A DNA stretch of 64,000 nucleotides from JAIOSM01 sp023143455 (GTDB lineage Bacteria > Desulfobacterota > Desulfobacteria > Desulfobacterales > Desulfobacteraceae). Below are positions 52,937 to 60,619 of this stretch, in pieces. The notes under the pieces were generated by a model, which worked only from the letters and a program-made list of their open reading frames with translations, was not told where the DNA came from and did not search any database. Position 1 is the first letter of the stretch. Each line of letters opens with the position of its first letter. The DNA lies in assembly GCA_030632885.1 (NCBI GenBank), contig DAOVTW010000009.1, positions 1 through 64,000 of the forward strand. Reading direction: 5' to 3'. The translations under genes were made by a program, and so were the position numbers.

Positions 52937-53485
52937 ATGACATGTAACATAGACAAAGATCTTATTGATAAAACCATTAATTTTCATGGACATACTTGTC
53001 CGGGACTTGCAATCGGGATACGTGTATCTGAGCTTGCAATACAAAAATTTAATATGGGCGACACCAGATTACCAAATGCCAAACCTTTGGTTTGTGTTGT
53101 TGAAACAGATATGTGCGGAGTTGATGCCATACAGTTCTTAACAGATTGTACTTTTGGTAAGGGCAATTTGATTCACAAAGATTTTGGTAAGGCTGGGTTT
53201 ACATTTTTTGACAGAGAAGAAAATATTGGGTTTAGAGCTGTTTATATTAAGCCGGCAGGGAACCGGGATGATAGAAACGCCTATATAGAAGAGATAATGA
53301 ACGCTGACCTTGATACACTTTTCAAAATTGAGGATATAACAGCCCCTCCAGTAAAACCTGCACGAATTTTACAAAGTATTGAGTGTGAAAATTGTAAAGA
53401 AATGACTATGGAATCAAGAATCAGAAGGTTTGACGATAAATATCTATGCATTCCATGTTTTATGGAAAATGAACAGAAAATATAA
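52937..53485 (+). CDS. FmdE-family protein
   Basis: A 182-residue protein resembling subunit E of formylmethanofuran dehydrogenase. The N-terminal NFHGHTCPGLAIGIRVSELA (Cys near 22) and VVETDMCGVDAIQ form the core. A C-terminal zinc ribbon (CENCKE...YLCIPC) follows. FmdE-like proteins are often found next to molybdate, tungstate or iron transporters, and their role in cofactor or metal handling is not settled. It is 26 bp after the ATPase gene and ends the importer operon. Confidence 0.88.
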   Translation: MTCNIDKDLIDKTINFHGHTCPGLAIGIRVSELAIQKFNMGDTRLPNAKPLVCVVETDMCGVDAIQFLTDCTFGKGNLIHKDFGKAGFTFFDREENIGFRAVYIKPAGNRDDRNAYIEEIMNADLDTLFKIEDITAPPVKPARILQSIECENCKEMTMESRIRRFDDKYLCIPCFMENEQKI

Positions 53486-53534
53486 GAACAGATAAACATA
53501 AACAATCCATATTTCAATATATAAGGGCGATTAT

Positions 53535-53689
53535 GGATTGTGTAAAATCAGATTGAACGATTTATACAGGTTCTAAATCCCGCTGCGCTCAAGGGGAAAA
53601 ACTCGCTTTGCTCAAACAGTTTCCCCTTTTAACCGCTCCACTGCATTAAGAACCTGTACATAATCGCAATCGATGATTTTCCACAATCC
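53535..53689 (-). repeat. Palindromic repeat R5, overlapping a gene's 3' end
   Basis: The outer arms GGATTGTGTAAAATCAGATTG... and ...CAATCGATGATTTTCCACAATCC pair, then ACAGGTTCT and AGAACCTGT. On the - strand the core runs ACAGGTTCTTAATG, AAGGGGAAA, the loop CTGTTTGAGCAAAGCGAG, TTTTTCCCCTT, ATTTAGAACCTGT. The stem sequence differs from R2/R4 (AACAGCAAA) but still pairs, while the loop is conserved. The last 25 codons of the nuclease-like gene lie inside this repeat. Confidence 0.82.
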
Positions 53690-54160
53690 ACAACCGCCCT
53701 CCTCAGCAATACCCAGATGTTCAGTCATGTCTCGTTTCCAAATAGCACAATGGAATGATTTAATATTTTTGGGAGGAACTCTACCTTTGTAATTTTTAAA
53801 AAAATAATTCTGAAGCCAACCCCACTTAAAAATATAAAACTCATCTTCACCAAGACCAGAACCAATCGCTACAAACACACAAATGATATTTTTATCTAAA
53901 TCAGTATTTAGACCTATTATTTTTTGTCCTTCATTGGTTAGCTCCACATTTAGAAATTTACGAACATCAAACTGCCAAGAAGTTTTATTTATTGCCTTTA
54001 CTTGAATATGTCCGGTAATATTGTTTGCATATGCAAGAATATCAATTTCGGGGACATTCCCAGAAAATGGAGTGGCTAATATTCCTCTCCTCCCAAGTTC
54101 AGCGGTAACAAGATGTTCGCCTATTTGCCCTGTCAATTTCGTGCTGAGACCAGTTGCCAT
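53612..54160 (-). CDS. PD-(D/E)XK nuclease-like protein
   Basis: A 182-residue protein whose N-terminal half fits the restriction-endonuclease-like core: a helix with a Glu (GQIGEHLVTAELGRRG), then the active-site pattern PEIDILAY...HIQVKAI (EID...QxK). The C-terminal half has no recognisable domain, and its end is encoded by repeat R5. AAAGG lies before ATG 54160; a TTG at 54184 would add eight residues. The gene stands alone between R5 and R6. It could be a defence or repair nuclease, or an element-borne protein; the role is unknown. Confidence 0.68.
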   Translation of the reverse strand: MATGLSTKLTGQIGEHLVTAELGRRGILATPFSGNVPEIDILAYANNITGHIQVKAINKTSWQFDVRKFLNVELTNEGQKIIGLNTDLDKNIICVFVAIGSGLGEDEFYIFKWGWLQNYFFKNYKGRVPPKNIKSFHCAIWKRDMTEHLGIAEEGGCGLWKIIDCDYVQVLNAVERLKGETV

Positions 54161-54184
54161 TTTTTTACCTTTAGCTTCAAACAA

Positions 54185-54360
54185 TTATTATATGTTTTGA
54201 TGTAATCTTCCCAAATTTCAATATAATTAATAATTTATCATGTCTAATAATCACTCTTTAATAAATCAGTATCAAATACAATAATGGATGTAAACAGGAT
54301 TTTGGTTACATTAAATATGTCACTAATCAATTTATTGATTGCTTAGTTGGTTGGTACAGT
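54185..54360. other. Upstream flank of the nuclease-like gene and of R6
   Basis: AT-rich, with no gene. It should carry the promoter of the nuclease-like gene. Just before R6 is ATCAAT-TT-ATTGAT, a small inverted repeat. Similar TCAAT...ATTGA pairs precede R2 and R4 at the same relative place, so they may belong to the elements. Confidence 0.4.
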
Positions 54361-54580
54361 CGCCAGTGAAGGTGTGTCTGCCTTGCATGACCGGATTGCC
54401 TGGGATTTTTGTAAAAGTTCCAAAGACCTGGAATGCTAAAATCACGGATTGTTTGAGGACACACTTGCCCGCAGTTTCCGTGATTTAATGGAAGGTCTTT
54501 TGCGTGTGACCTTCAGGTTGAACTTTAAAAAATCCTTCAGGCAATAGGGCATGTAAGGCGGATATACCGTAACGGGTGCT
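54361..54580 (+). repeat. Palindromic repeat R6, divergent relative of R2/R4
   Basis: It shares with R2/R4 the edges CCAGTGAAGGT and CCGTAACGGG and the loop TTGTTTGAGGACACACTTG, then CCCGCAGTTT. The stems are different but self-complementary: GCCTTGCATG/CATGTAAGGC, ATTGCCTG/CAGGCAAT, AAAGTTC/GAACTTT, AAGACCT/AGGTCTT and AATCACGGA/TCCGTGATT. It lies between the nuclease-like gene and the thiamin riboswitch. Confidence 0.8.
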
Positions 54581-54671
54581 TGCCGATGCTTTTGTGCAAA
54601 TGTGTAAAATTATTATTTTAACTGGGAGTTGACTTTTGTTGTAAAACTTGTAAACTGTTTTTAATTTTGTT

Positions 54672-54759
54672 TCGCTGGGGGTGCCTTAAAAAGCTGAGAG
54701 GAGATTGTAATCTCCAACCCATAGAACCTGATACGGTTAGTACCGGCGTAGGGAAGTGA
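54672..54759 (+). promoter_or_regulatory. TPP riboswitch (THI element)
   Basis: The conserved parts occur in order: GCTGGGGGTGCC, GCTGAGAG, a variable GGAGATTGTAATCTCC hairpin, AACCCATAGAACCTGAT, then CGGTTAGTACCGGCGTAGGGA. It lies about 100 bp before thiS. A GCTTT/AAAGC pairing and a T8 run (about 54784-54791) downstream may form the expression platform, shutting transcription when thiamin pyrophosphate binds. Confidence 0.95.
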
Positions 54760-54862
54760 CTGCTTTAAAAAAGCCTTTCGTTGTTTTTTTTGACAATCTA
54801 AATTCCCTAATATTATTTTGGTTTTAACTCTATCAAATACATTTTGATGTTTGAGGATATCT

Positions 54863-55060
54863 ATGAATTTATATCTGAATGGTGAGAGGGTTGAAACAAC
54901 AAAGACTACCCTTGAACAACTCATCAATGAAAAAGGTTATGATCCTTTAGGGCTTGTGGTTGAAGTGAACTTAAAGATTATCAAAAAAGAAAATTGGGGG
55001 GAAACGAACCTTAATGATGATGATAAGATTGAATTTGTGACTTTTGTAGGAGGTGGATAG
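54863..55060 (+). CDS. thiS: Sulfur carrier protein ThiS
   Basis: A 65-residue ubiquitin-like protein ending in FVGGG; the C-terminal Gly-Gly is adenylated by ThiF and loaded with sulfur for the thiazole ring. The start is ATG 54863, with GAGG five to six bases upstream. thiG begins directly after its stop codon. First gene of the thi operon. Confidence 0.93.
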   Translation: MNLYLNGERVETTKTTLEQLINEKGYDPLGLVVEVNLKIIKKENWGETNLNDDDKIEFVTFVGGG

Positions 55061-55834
55061 ATGAGTGATATTTTAACAATTGGTGGCAAAGAATTTACCA
55101 ATAGGCTTTTTACAGGAACCGGGAAGTTTGCATCAAAATCAATAATTCCTGAAATGCTTGAAAAAAGTGGTTCTGAAATGATTACTGTTGCTTTGCGGCG
55201 AGTGGATAATAATGATAAAGATGACAATATTCTAAATTATATCCCAAAAACTGTCACTCTTTTGCCAAACACATCGGGTGCAAGAACAAGAGATGAAGCT
55301 GTAAGGATTGCCAGGCTTGCAAGAGAAGGTGGATGTGGTGATTTTATTAAAATAGAAGTTATAAAAGACATGAAATATCTCATGCCTGATAATTATGAAA
55401 CACTTAAAACCACAGAAGTACTTGCAAAAGAAGGGTTTATAGTATTGCCGTATATGATGCCGGATATTACATTTTCAAGACAACTTCAAGATGCTGGTGC
55501 TGCAGCTGTTATGCCTTTGGGTTCTCCGATCGGATCAAACCGGGGGCTTGAAATGATTGAGATGATTGAAATGATAATAAGAGAATCATCAATTCCAGTT
55601 ATTGTTGACGCCGGTATTGGCAGACCATCTCAGGCAGCCTGCGCAATGGAGATAGGTGCTGATGCTGTTTTGGTCAATACAGCAATTGCAACAAGCAGTA
55701 ATCCTCCTGATGTGGCTCTTGCTTTTTCAATGGCTGTAATAGCAGGTCGCAAGGCTTTTCTTGCTAAAATGGAAGATAAAAAAACTTTTGCCGAGGCTTC
55801 ATCACCCCTAACAGGTTTTCTGGGAGAGAGTTGA
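55061..55834 (+). CDS. thiG: Thiazole synthase
   Basis: A 257-residue TIM-barrel enzyme that builds the thiazole phosphate from deoxyxylulose phosphate, dehydroglycine and ThiS thiocarboxylate. NRLFTGTGKF is near residue 15, the Schiff-base Lys lies in DFIKIEVIKD near 102, and MPLGSPIGSNRGL and VIVDAGIGRPSQAA follow. It is of normal length and overlaps thiH by one base. Confidence 0.96.
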   Translation: MSDILTIGGKEFTNRLFTGTGKFASKSIIPEMLEKSGSEMITVALRRVDNNDKDDNILNYIPKTVTLLPNTSGARTRDEAVRIARLAREGGCGDFIKIEVIKDMKYLMPDNYETLKTTEVLAKEGFIVLPYMMPDITFSRQLQDAGAAAVMPLGSPIGSNRGLEMIEMIEMIIRESSIPVIVDAGIGRPSQAACAMEIGADAVLVNTAIATSSNPPDVALAFSMAVIAGRKAFLAKMEDKKTFAEASSPLTGFLGES

Positions 55835-56940
55835 TGTCATTTCTTGAAAAAATAACTGAATTTGAGTTCTTTGATTTTAAAGAATATTTTGATTCAGTAT
55901 CATCACAGGATGTTGAAAATTCTCTGAATAAAAACAACCTTGATAAGTTTGATTTGTTAAGCTTATTATCAAATACTGCCACACCATATATTGAACAAAT
56001 GGCTCAACAGGCAAACAAGCTTACTATTCAATATTTTGGTAGAGTTATCTCTTTATATGCACCTTTATATATTTCTGATTATTGCAATAATTCCTGCACA
56101 TATTGTGGCTTTAACAGGCAAAATCAATTTAAAAGAAAAAAACTTTCCATTGCTGAAATAGAATCTGAAGCAAAAGTTCTTTCAAATAGCGGAATTAAGC
56201 ATGTCTTGCTGCTTACAGGTGAAGACTTAGTTAAAACACCGATTTCTTATTTGGTTGAATCAATACAAGTTTTAACAAAATATTTTTCTTCAATTGCCCT
56301 GGAAATTTTTCCCATGGATACAAATGACTATAAAACTTTAATAAATGCAGGAGCAGATTCGCTTACTGTTTATCAGGAAGTCTATAATAAAAGTATTTAC
56401 AAAGATGTCCATCCACAAGGCATGAAAAGAGATTATAAATACAGGCTGCTCACACCTGAGAGAGGAGCTATTGCAGGCTTTCGAGCAATAAATATTGGCC
56501 CTCTTTATGGTTTGGGTAATGTACAATCTGAGGCTTTTTTTGCAGGGCTTCATGCGAAATATCTTGAACAAAAACATCCTGATGTTGAAGTTTCTGTTTC
56601 TGTTCCAAGAATGACAAAAGCTGAAGGAGGGATATCTCCAAAAAATTTGCTATCTGATAAAACTCTTGTGCAATTTATGCTTGCATGGCGACTATATATG
56701 CCAAGGCTTGGGATTAATATATCTACAAGGGAACCTGCATGGCTAAGGGACAAACTCATTCATCTTGGAGCAACAAAATTTTCCGCGGGCTCTAAAACTG
56801 ATGTTGGCGGATATTCAAAAGTAAATAAAGGAAATATTCCTCAATTTGAGCTTTCTGATACAAGAAATGTTGATGAAATTGCACAGATGATTAAAGAAAA
56901 AGGTTATCAAGCGGTTTTTAAAGATTGGGATGCTGCATGA
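55834..56940 (+). CDS. thiH: 2-iminoacetate synthase (tyrosine lyase)
   Basis: A 368-residue radical SAM enzyme that cleaves tyrosine to dehydroglycine for ThiG. This is the anaerobic route, in place of the oxidase ThiO. The cluster motif is CNNSCTYCGF near residue 88, and SAGSKTDVGGYS near 315 is typical. The start is ATG 55834, overlapping the thiG stop (TGATG). Confidence 0.95.
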   Translation: MSFLEKITEFEFFDFKEYFDSVSSQDVENSLNKNNLDKFDLLSLLSNTATPYIEQMAQQANKLTIQYFGRVISLYAPLYISDYCNNSCTYCGFNRQNQFKRKKLSIAEIESEAKVLSNSGIKHVLLLTGEDLVKTPISYLVESIQVLTKYFSSIALEIFPMDTNDYKTLINAGADSLTVYQEVYNKSIYKDVHPQGMKRDYKYRLLTPERGAIAGFRAINIGPLYGLGNVQSEAFFAGLHAKYLEQKHPDVEVSVSVPRMTKAEGGISPKNLLSDKTLVQFMLAWRLYMPRLGINISTREPAWLRDKLIHLGATKFSAGSKTDVGGYSKVNKGNIPQFELSDTRNVDEIAQMIKEKGYQAVFKDWDAA

Positions 56941-57491
56941 ATAAAAAAGAAACATTAGTTGGCATTGCTGGAATTGGCGGGATTGGGTCAAATGTGGGCA
57001 AAATACTTATTCGCTCAGGAGTTATGAATTTAAAAATTGTTGATTTTGATCATGTTGAACCTTCTAATTTGAACAGGCAATTTTATTTTGCAGATCAGAT
57101 CGGCAATCCAAAGGTTGATATGCTTGAATATAACTTAAAAAAAATAAATTCAAACATTCAAATTGTAAAAGAGATGGTAAGGATTTCAAAAGAAAACATA
57201 AACTCTATTTTTTCAGAATGTGAAATTATCGTGGAGGGCTTTGATTTAAAAGAAAATAAAATAATGCTCATGGAGGAACTTGGTGATAAAAAGAGCTTGA
57301 TTGTTTCAGCATCAGGAGTTGCGGGCGAAAATATGAAGAATATCCGGGTGCAGAAATTTGGTGAAAATTGTTATGTAACAGGAGATTTTTGTTCGGGTGT
57401 CAATTCTTTTGATATTTTTCCGCCCAAAGTTTTTTGTATTGCTTCCATAATGGCAGGCATTGTTTTAAAGCATATAAATTTAGAATCCTAA
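56937..57491 (+). CDS. thiF: ThiF-family adenylyltransferase
   Basis: A 184-residue E1-like enzyme that adenylates the ThiS C-terminus. The nucleotide-binding GIAGIGGIGSNVGKIL is at the N-terminus, DFDHVEPSNLNRQFYF follows, and the conserved Asp lies in ECEIIVEGFD. It is shorter than Escherichia coli ThiF (about 250), and no zinc Cys pairs are seen, as in ThiF2-like members. The start is ATG 56937 (ATGA overlap with thiH). Confidence 0.9.
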   Translation: MNKKETLVGIAGIGGIGSNVGKILIRSGVMNLKIVDFDHVEPSNLNRQFYFADQIGNPKVDMLEYNLKKINSNIQIVKEMVRISKENINSIFSECEIIVEGFDLKENKIMLMEELGDKKSLIVSASGVAGENMKNIRVQKFGENCYVTGDFCSGVNSFDIFPPKVFCIASIMAGIVLKHINLES

Positions 57492-57514
57492 TAAGGGGCT
57501 TAACAGGTGATAAA

Positions 57515-58555
57515 ATGAATGAAAATAGAATTATCGATGCTAATATTAATCGATCTGCTGAGGGATTAAGAGTCCTTGAAGATATTGCACGATTTACGTT
57601 TAATAGTACTCAAATATCATCAGATTTAAGAAAATTGCGTCATGGCATCAGGTTCACTTTTAAAGGAAAAGAAGACAAGTTATTGCTATCTCGTGATGCT
57701 GCTTTCGATGTTGGAAAAGAGATATCGCAAATGTCTAAAACAGATGCGAGAGTCAATTTAAAAGATACTTGCCTTTCAAATTTTAAAAGAGTTGAGGAAG
57801 CCTTTAGGTCTATTGAAGAGCAACTTAAAACAAAAGGGGAATATGAAACAGGCAAATTGGTTGAGCAAAACCGTTTTGTTCTTTATTCCCTTGAGAAAAC
57901 CATGTTTTCTCTTTTTAAAAAAAAGCTTCCCCAAGGAATATATGGCATACTTGGTGAAAAATTTTCCCTTGGGAAAACTAATATTGAAGTAGCAAAAGAA
58001 ATGGTGAATGCTGGAATTGATATTCTTCAATACAGGGAAAAACTTAACTATAAGAGTATTAAACAAATTTATGACGAATGTCTTGAAATAAGAGAAATTA
58101 CAAAACAAGCAGGTGTTAGTTTTATTGTAAATGATTATGCTGACATTGCTTTGATGGTAAACGCTGACGGAATTCATGCAGGGCAAGACGATCTTCCAGC
58201 AGCAGAACTAAAAAAAATTGCAGGGGATATGATGGTTGGTATTTCAACACATTCTCCTGAGCAGGCTCAAAAAGCTGTAAAAGATGGTGCAGATTATATT
58301 GGAGTAGGTCCTGTTTTTGCAACCAAGACAAAGGAAGATGTTTGTGATCCTGTGGGGTTTGAGTACCTTGATTATGTTGTGAAAAATATTGATATTCCAT
58401 TTGTTGCCATTGGTGGAATTAAAAGAAGCAATCTATCCCAAGTAATTATGCATGGGGCAAAAACCATTTCTCTTGTAACTGAGATTATCAGCTCCAATAA
58501 TATTTCAAAACAAATTAAAGAGATAAAAAAAATATACAAGGAGAACATAGTATGA
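57515..58555 (+). CDS. thiE: Fused ThiD2-like domain and thiamin-phosphate synthase
   Basis: A 346-residue fusion. The N-terminal part (about residues 1-135), with DANINRSAEGLRVLEDIARF, is the ThiD2-type domain found with ThiE in many anaerobes and proposed to phosphorylate HMP-P. The C-terminal part is ThiE: DILQYREK near 175, FIVNDYADIALMVNADGIHAGQDDLP and GVGPVFATKTKED. It joins the pyrimidine and thiazole moieties. The start is ATG 57515 with AGGTGAT; the longer frame reaches into thiF. It overlaps thiC by ATGA. Confidence 0.93.
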   Translation: MNENRIIDANINRSAEGLRVLEDIARFTFNSTQISSDLRKLRHGIRFTFKGKEDKLLLSRDAAFDVGKEISQMSKTDARVNLKDTCLSNFKRVEEAFRSIEEQLKTKGEYETGKLVEQNRFVLYSLEKTMFSLFKKKLPQGIYGILGEKFSLGKTNIEVAKEMVNAGIDILQYREKLNYKSIKQIYDECLEIREITKQAGVSFIVNDYADIALMVNADGIHAGQDDLPAAELKKIAGDMMVGISTHSPEQAQKAVKDGADYIGVGPVFATKTKEDVCDPVGFEYLDYVVKNIDIPFVAIGGIKRSNLSQVIMHGAKTISLVTEIISSNNISKQIKEIKKIYKENIV

Positions 58556-59853
58556 GTGATTATTTAACTCAAAAACAGGCAGCATCAAAAGGCATAGTTA
58601 CAAAACAAATGGAAGATGTTTTAAAATGTGAAAGTATATCCAAAGATGACCTTTTGGAAAGACTTGCTAATGGATCCGTTGCAATTCCTGCAAATAAAAA
58701 CCATAAATCAATTGTCGGAGCAGGTGTTGGTAAGGGGCTTACAACCAAGGTTAATGTAAATCTTGGTGTATCTGCGGATAAATGCTCTTTTGAATCTGAG
58801 ATGAAAAAGGCTGAGTTTGCTATTAAATATAAAGCTGATGCTGTTATGGATTTAAGCGTTTCCGGTGACACTCAGGGGTTTAGAACAAGACTTGTTGAAA
58901 AACTTCCTATCATGATTGGAACCGTGCCAATTTACGACACTCTTATCCGTACTCAAAAGCAGGTAAAAGATATAACTATTGATGATTGGTTTGAAACTGT
59001 TGAAATACATGCAAAGGATGGAATTGATTTTGTTACTATCCATGCAGGGCTCAACCAGAAATGTATTGAGAGTCTTAGAACAAACAAAAGGCAGACCGGG
59101 GTGGTTAGCAGAGGCGGATCCATACTTGCCGAGTGGATGATTAAGAACGAAAAGGAAAATCCATTTTATGAGCATTTTGACAGGCTTTTAGAGATATGCC
59201 GAAAATTTGATGTTTGTATTAGTCTAGGCGATGGTCTTCGACCTGGAGCTATAAAAGACTCAACTGATGGCCCTCAGATTCAAGAGTTGATTACTCTTGG
59301 AGAACTTACCAAAGTAGCCTGGGAAAGAGATGTGCAGGTTATGATTGAAGGACCGGGGCATGTTCCTTTAAATGAAATAGAAATGAATATGAAATTACAA
59401 AAAAAATTATGCCATAATGCGCCTTTTTATGTATTAGGACCTTTGGTTACAGATATTGCACCGGGTTATGATCATATCACTTCTGCAATTGGAGGAGCTC
59501 TTGCAGCAATGCATGGAGCAGATTTCCTATGTTATGTTACTCCGGCAGAGCATTTGCGACTTCCCGAGGCAGATGATGTAAAAGAAGGGATTATGGCTGC
59601 AAGGATTGCAGCTCATGCTGCTGATATTGCAATAGGCTTGCCCGGAGCTGTAGACATTGATCATAAAATGGGAACATACAGAAAAGAACTTGATTGGGAA
59701 GGTCAGTTTGCATGTGCCATTGATCCTGAAAAAGCACGAAAGTACAGAGAATCTTCCATGCCAAAGAAAACAGATGAAGACGTTTGTACTATGTGTGGGG
59801 ATTTTTGTGCTGTAAAAAGGTCAAATAGTTTGTTTGATAATTGTGAAGAATAA
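58552..59853 (+). CDS. thiC: Phosphomethylpyrimidine synthase
   Basis: A 433-residue radical SAM enzyme that converts aminoimidazole ribotide to HMP phosphate. The C-terminal cluster motif CTMCGDFC (CxxCx4C family pattern) near residue 410 is diagnostic. MIEGPGHVPLNEIEMN and GALAAMHGADFLCYVTPAEHL are conserved. It is of the shorter form typical of anaerobes. Last gene of the thi operon, followed by a terminator. Confidence 0.96.
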   Translation: MSDYLTQKQAASKGIVTKQMEDVLKCESISKDDLLERLANGSVAIPANKNHKSIVGAGVGKGLTTKVNVNLGVSADKCSFESEMKKAEFAIKYKADAVMDLSVSGDTQGFRTRLVEKLPIMIGTVPIYDTLIRTQKQVKDITIDDWFETVEIHAKDGIDFVTIHAGLNQKCIESLRTNKRQTGVVSRGGSILAEWMIKNEKENPFYEHFDRLLEICRKFDVCISLGDGLRPGAIKDSTDGPQIQELITLGELTKVAWERDVQVMIEGPGHVPLNEIEMNMKLQKKLCHNAPFYVLGPLVTDIAPGYDHITSAIGGALAAMHGADFLCYVTPAEHLRLPEADDVKEGIMAARIAAHAADIAIGLPGAVDIDHKMGTYRKELDWEGQFACAIDPEKARKYRESSMPKKTDEDVCTMCGDFCAVKRSNSLFDNCEE

Positions 59854-59869
59854 TCTGAATATAAAAATA

Positions 59870-59903
59870 GCGAGTAAAACATAGAATATTATGTTTTACC
59901 CGC
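59870..59903. terminator. Terminator between convergent thiC and livF
   Basis: GCGAGTAAAACATA pairs with TATGTTTTACCCGC around a six-base loop, with one mismatch. It lies midway between the two convergent genes and could end transcripts from both, although T-runs on either side are short. Confidence 0.75.
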
Positions 59904-59911
59904 CAGAATTA

Positions 59912-60619
59912 CTATATACCAAGATATGCTTTTTTTATATCTTCATTTACAAGCAGGTTTGCACCAGTGTCAGTTATGGTAATAGCACCATTTTCCATAA
60001 CATAACCACGATTAGCTGCTTTTAATGCGAGATTTGCATTCTGTTCAACAATAAAGATAGTTGTTCCGTGATCTTTGTTAATTTGTTTAATAATACTAAA
60101 AATTTGCTTTACAATTATAGGTGCGAGACCTAAAGAGGGTTCATCAAGAAGCAAGACAGTTGGCCTTGCCATAAGTGCTCTTGATATTGCAAGCATTTGC
60201 TGCTCACCACCGCTCAGGGTACCCCCAGTCTGACTTTTTCTTTCTGCAAGGATTGGAAATAAGCCATACACATAACCAAGATCTTTTGCTATTTCATCCT
60301 TGTCATTCCTTAAGAAAGCTCCCATATCAAGATTCTCTGCAACTGTAAGAAATGGAAAAATTCTTCTGCCTTCAGGCACCTGGCTCAAACCAAGAGCAAC
60401 TATTTTATCAGGGCTAAGGTGTGTAATGTCTTCGCCTTTAAATTCAACAGAACCTCTCTTGGCAGGGATAATACCACAAGTTGTCATTAAAGTGGTTGAT
60501 TTTCCTGCTCCGTTAGCACCAATAAGGGAAACTATTTCTCCTTCATTGATTTCAATATTAATGCCTTTAAGGGCATGAATATTACCATAGTATGTATGTA
60601 TATCTTTTAATTTAAGCAT
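59912..60619 (-). CDS. livF: Branched-chain amino acid ABC transporter ATP-binding protein LivF
   Basis: A protein of about 235 residues. Walker A is GANGAGKST, the signature LSGGEQQMLAISRAL, Walker B VLLLDEPSLGLAPI, with the LivF-specific VPEGRRIFPFLTVAENL. It overlaps livG by 8 bp. The ATG at 60619 is taken as start; ATG 60631 or 60637 would add 4-6 residues. The substrate could be Leu/Ile/Val or a related compound such as an amide or aromatic acid. Confidence 0.92.
   Translation of the reverse strand: MLKLKDIHTYYGNIHALKGINIEINEGEIVSLIGANGAGKSTTLMTTCGIIPAKRGSVEFKGEDITHLSPDKIVALGLSQVPEGRRIFPFLTVAENLDMGAFLRNDKDEIAKDLGYVYGLFPILAERKSQTGGTLSGGEQQMLAISRALMARPTVLLLDEPSLGLAPIIVKQIFSIIKQINKDHGTTIFIVEQNANLALKAANRGYVMENGAITITDTGANLLVNEDIKKAYLGI

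Noticed and set aside
9604..54580. Integron attC sites or a cassette array for R1-R6
   Set aside because: The RYYYAAC/GTTRRRY boxes are not at the edges and no integron integrase gene is in the window; attC sites also conserve their ends rather than the inner core. Only the gene-repeat format is similar.
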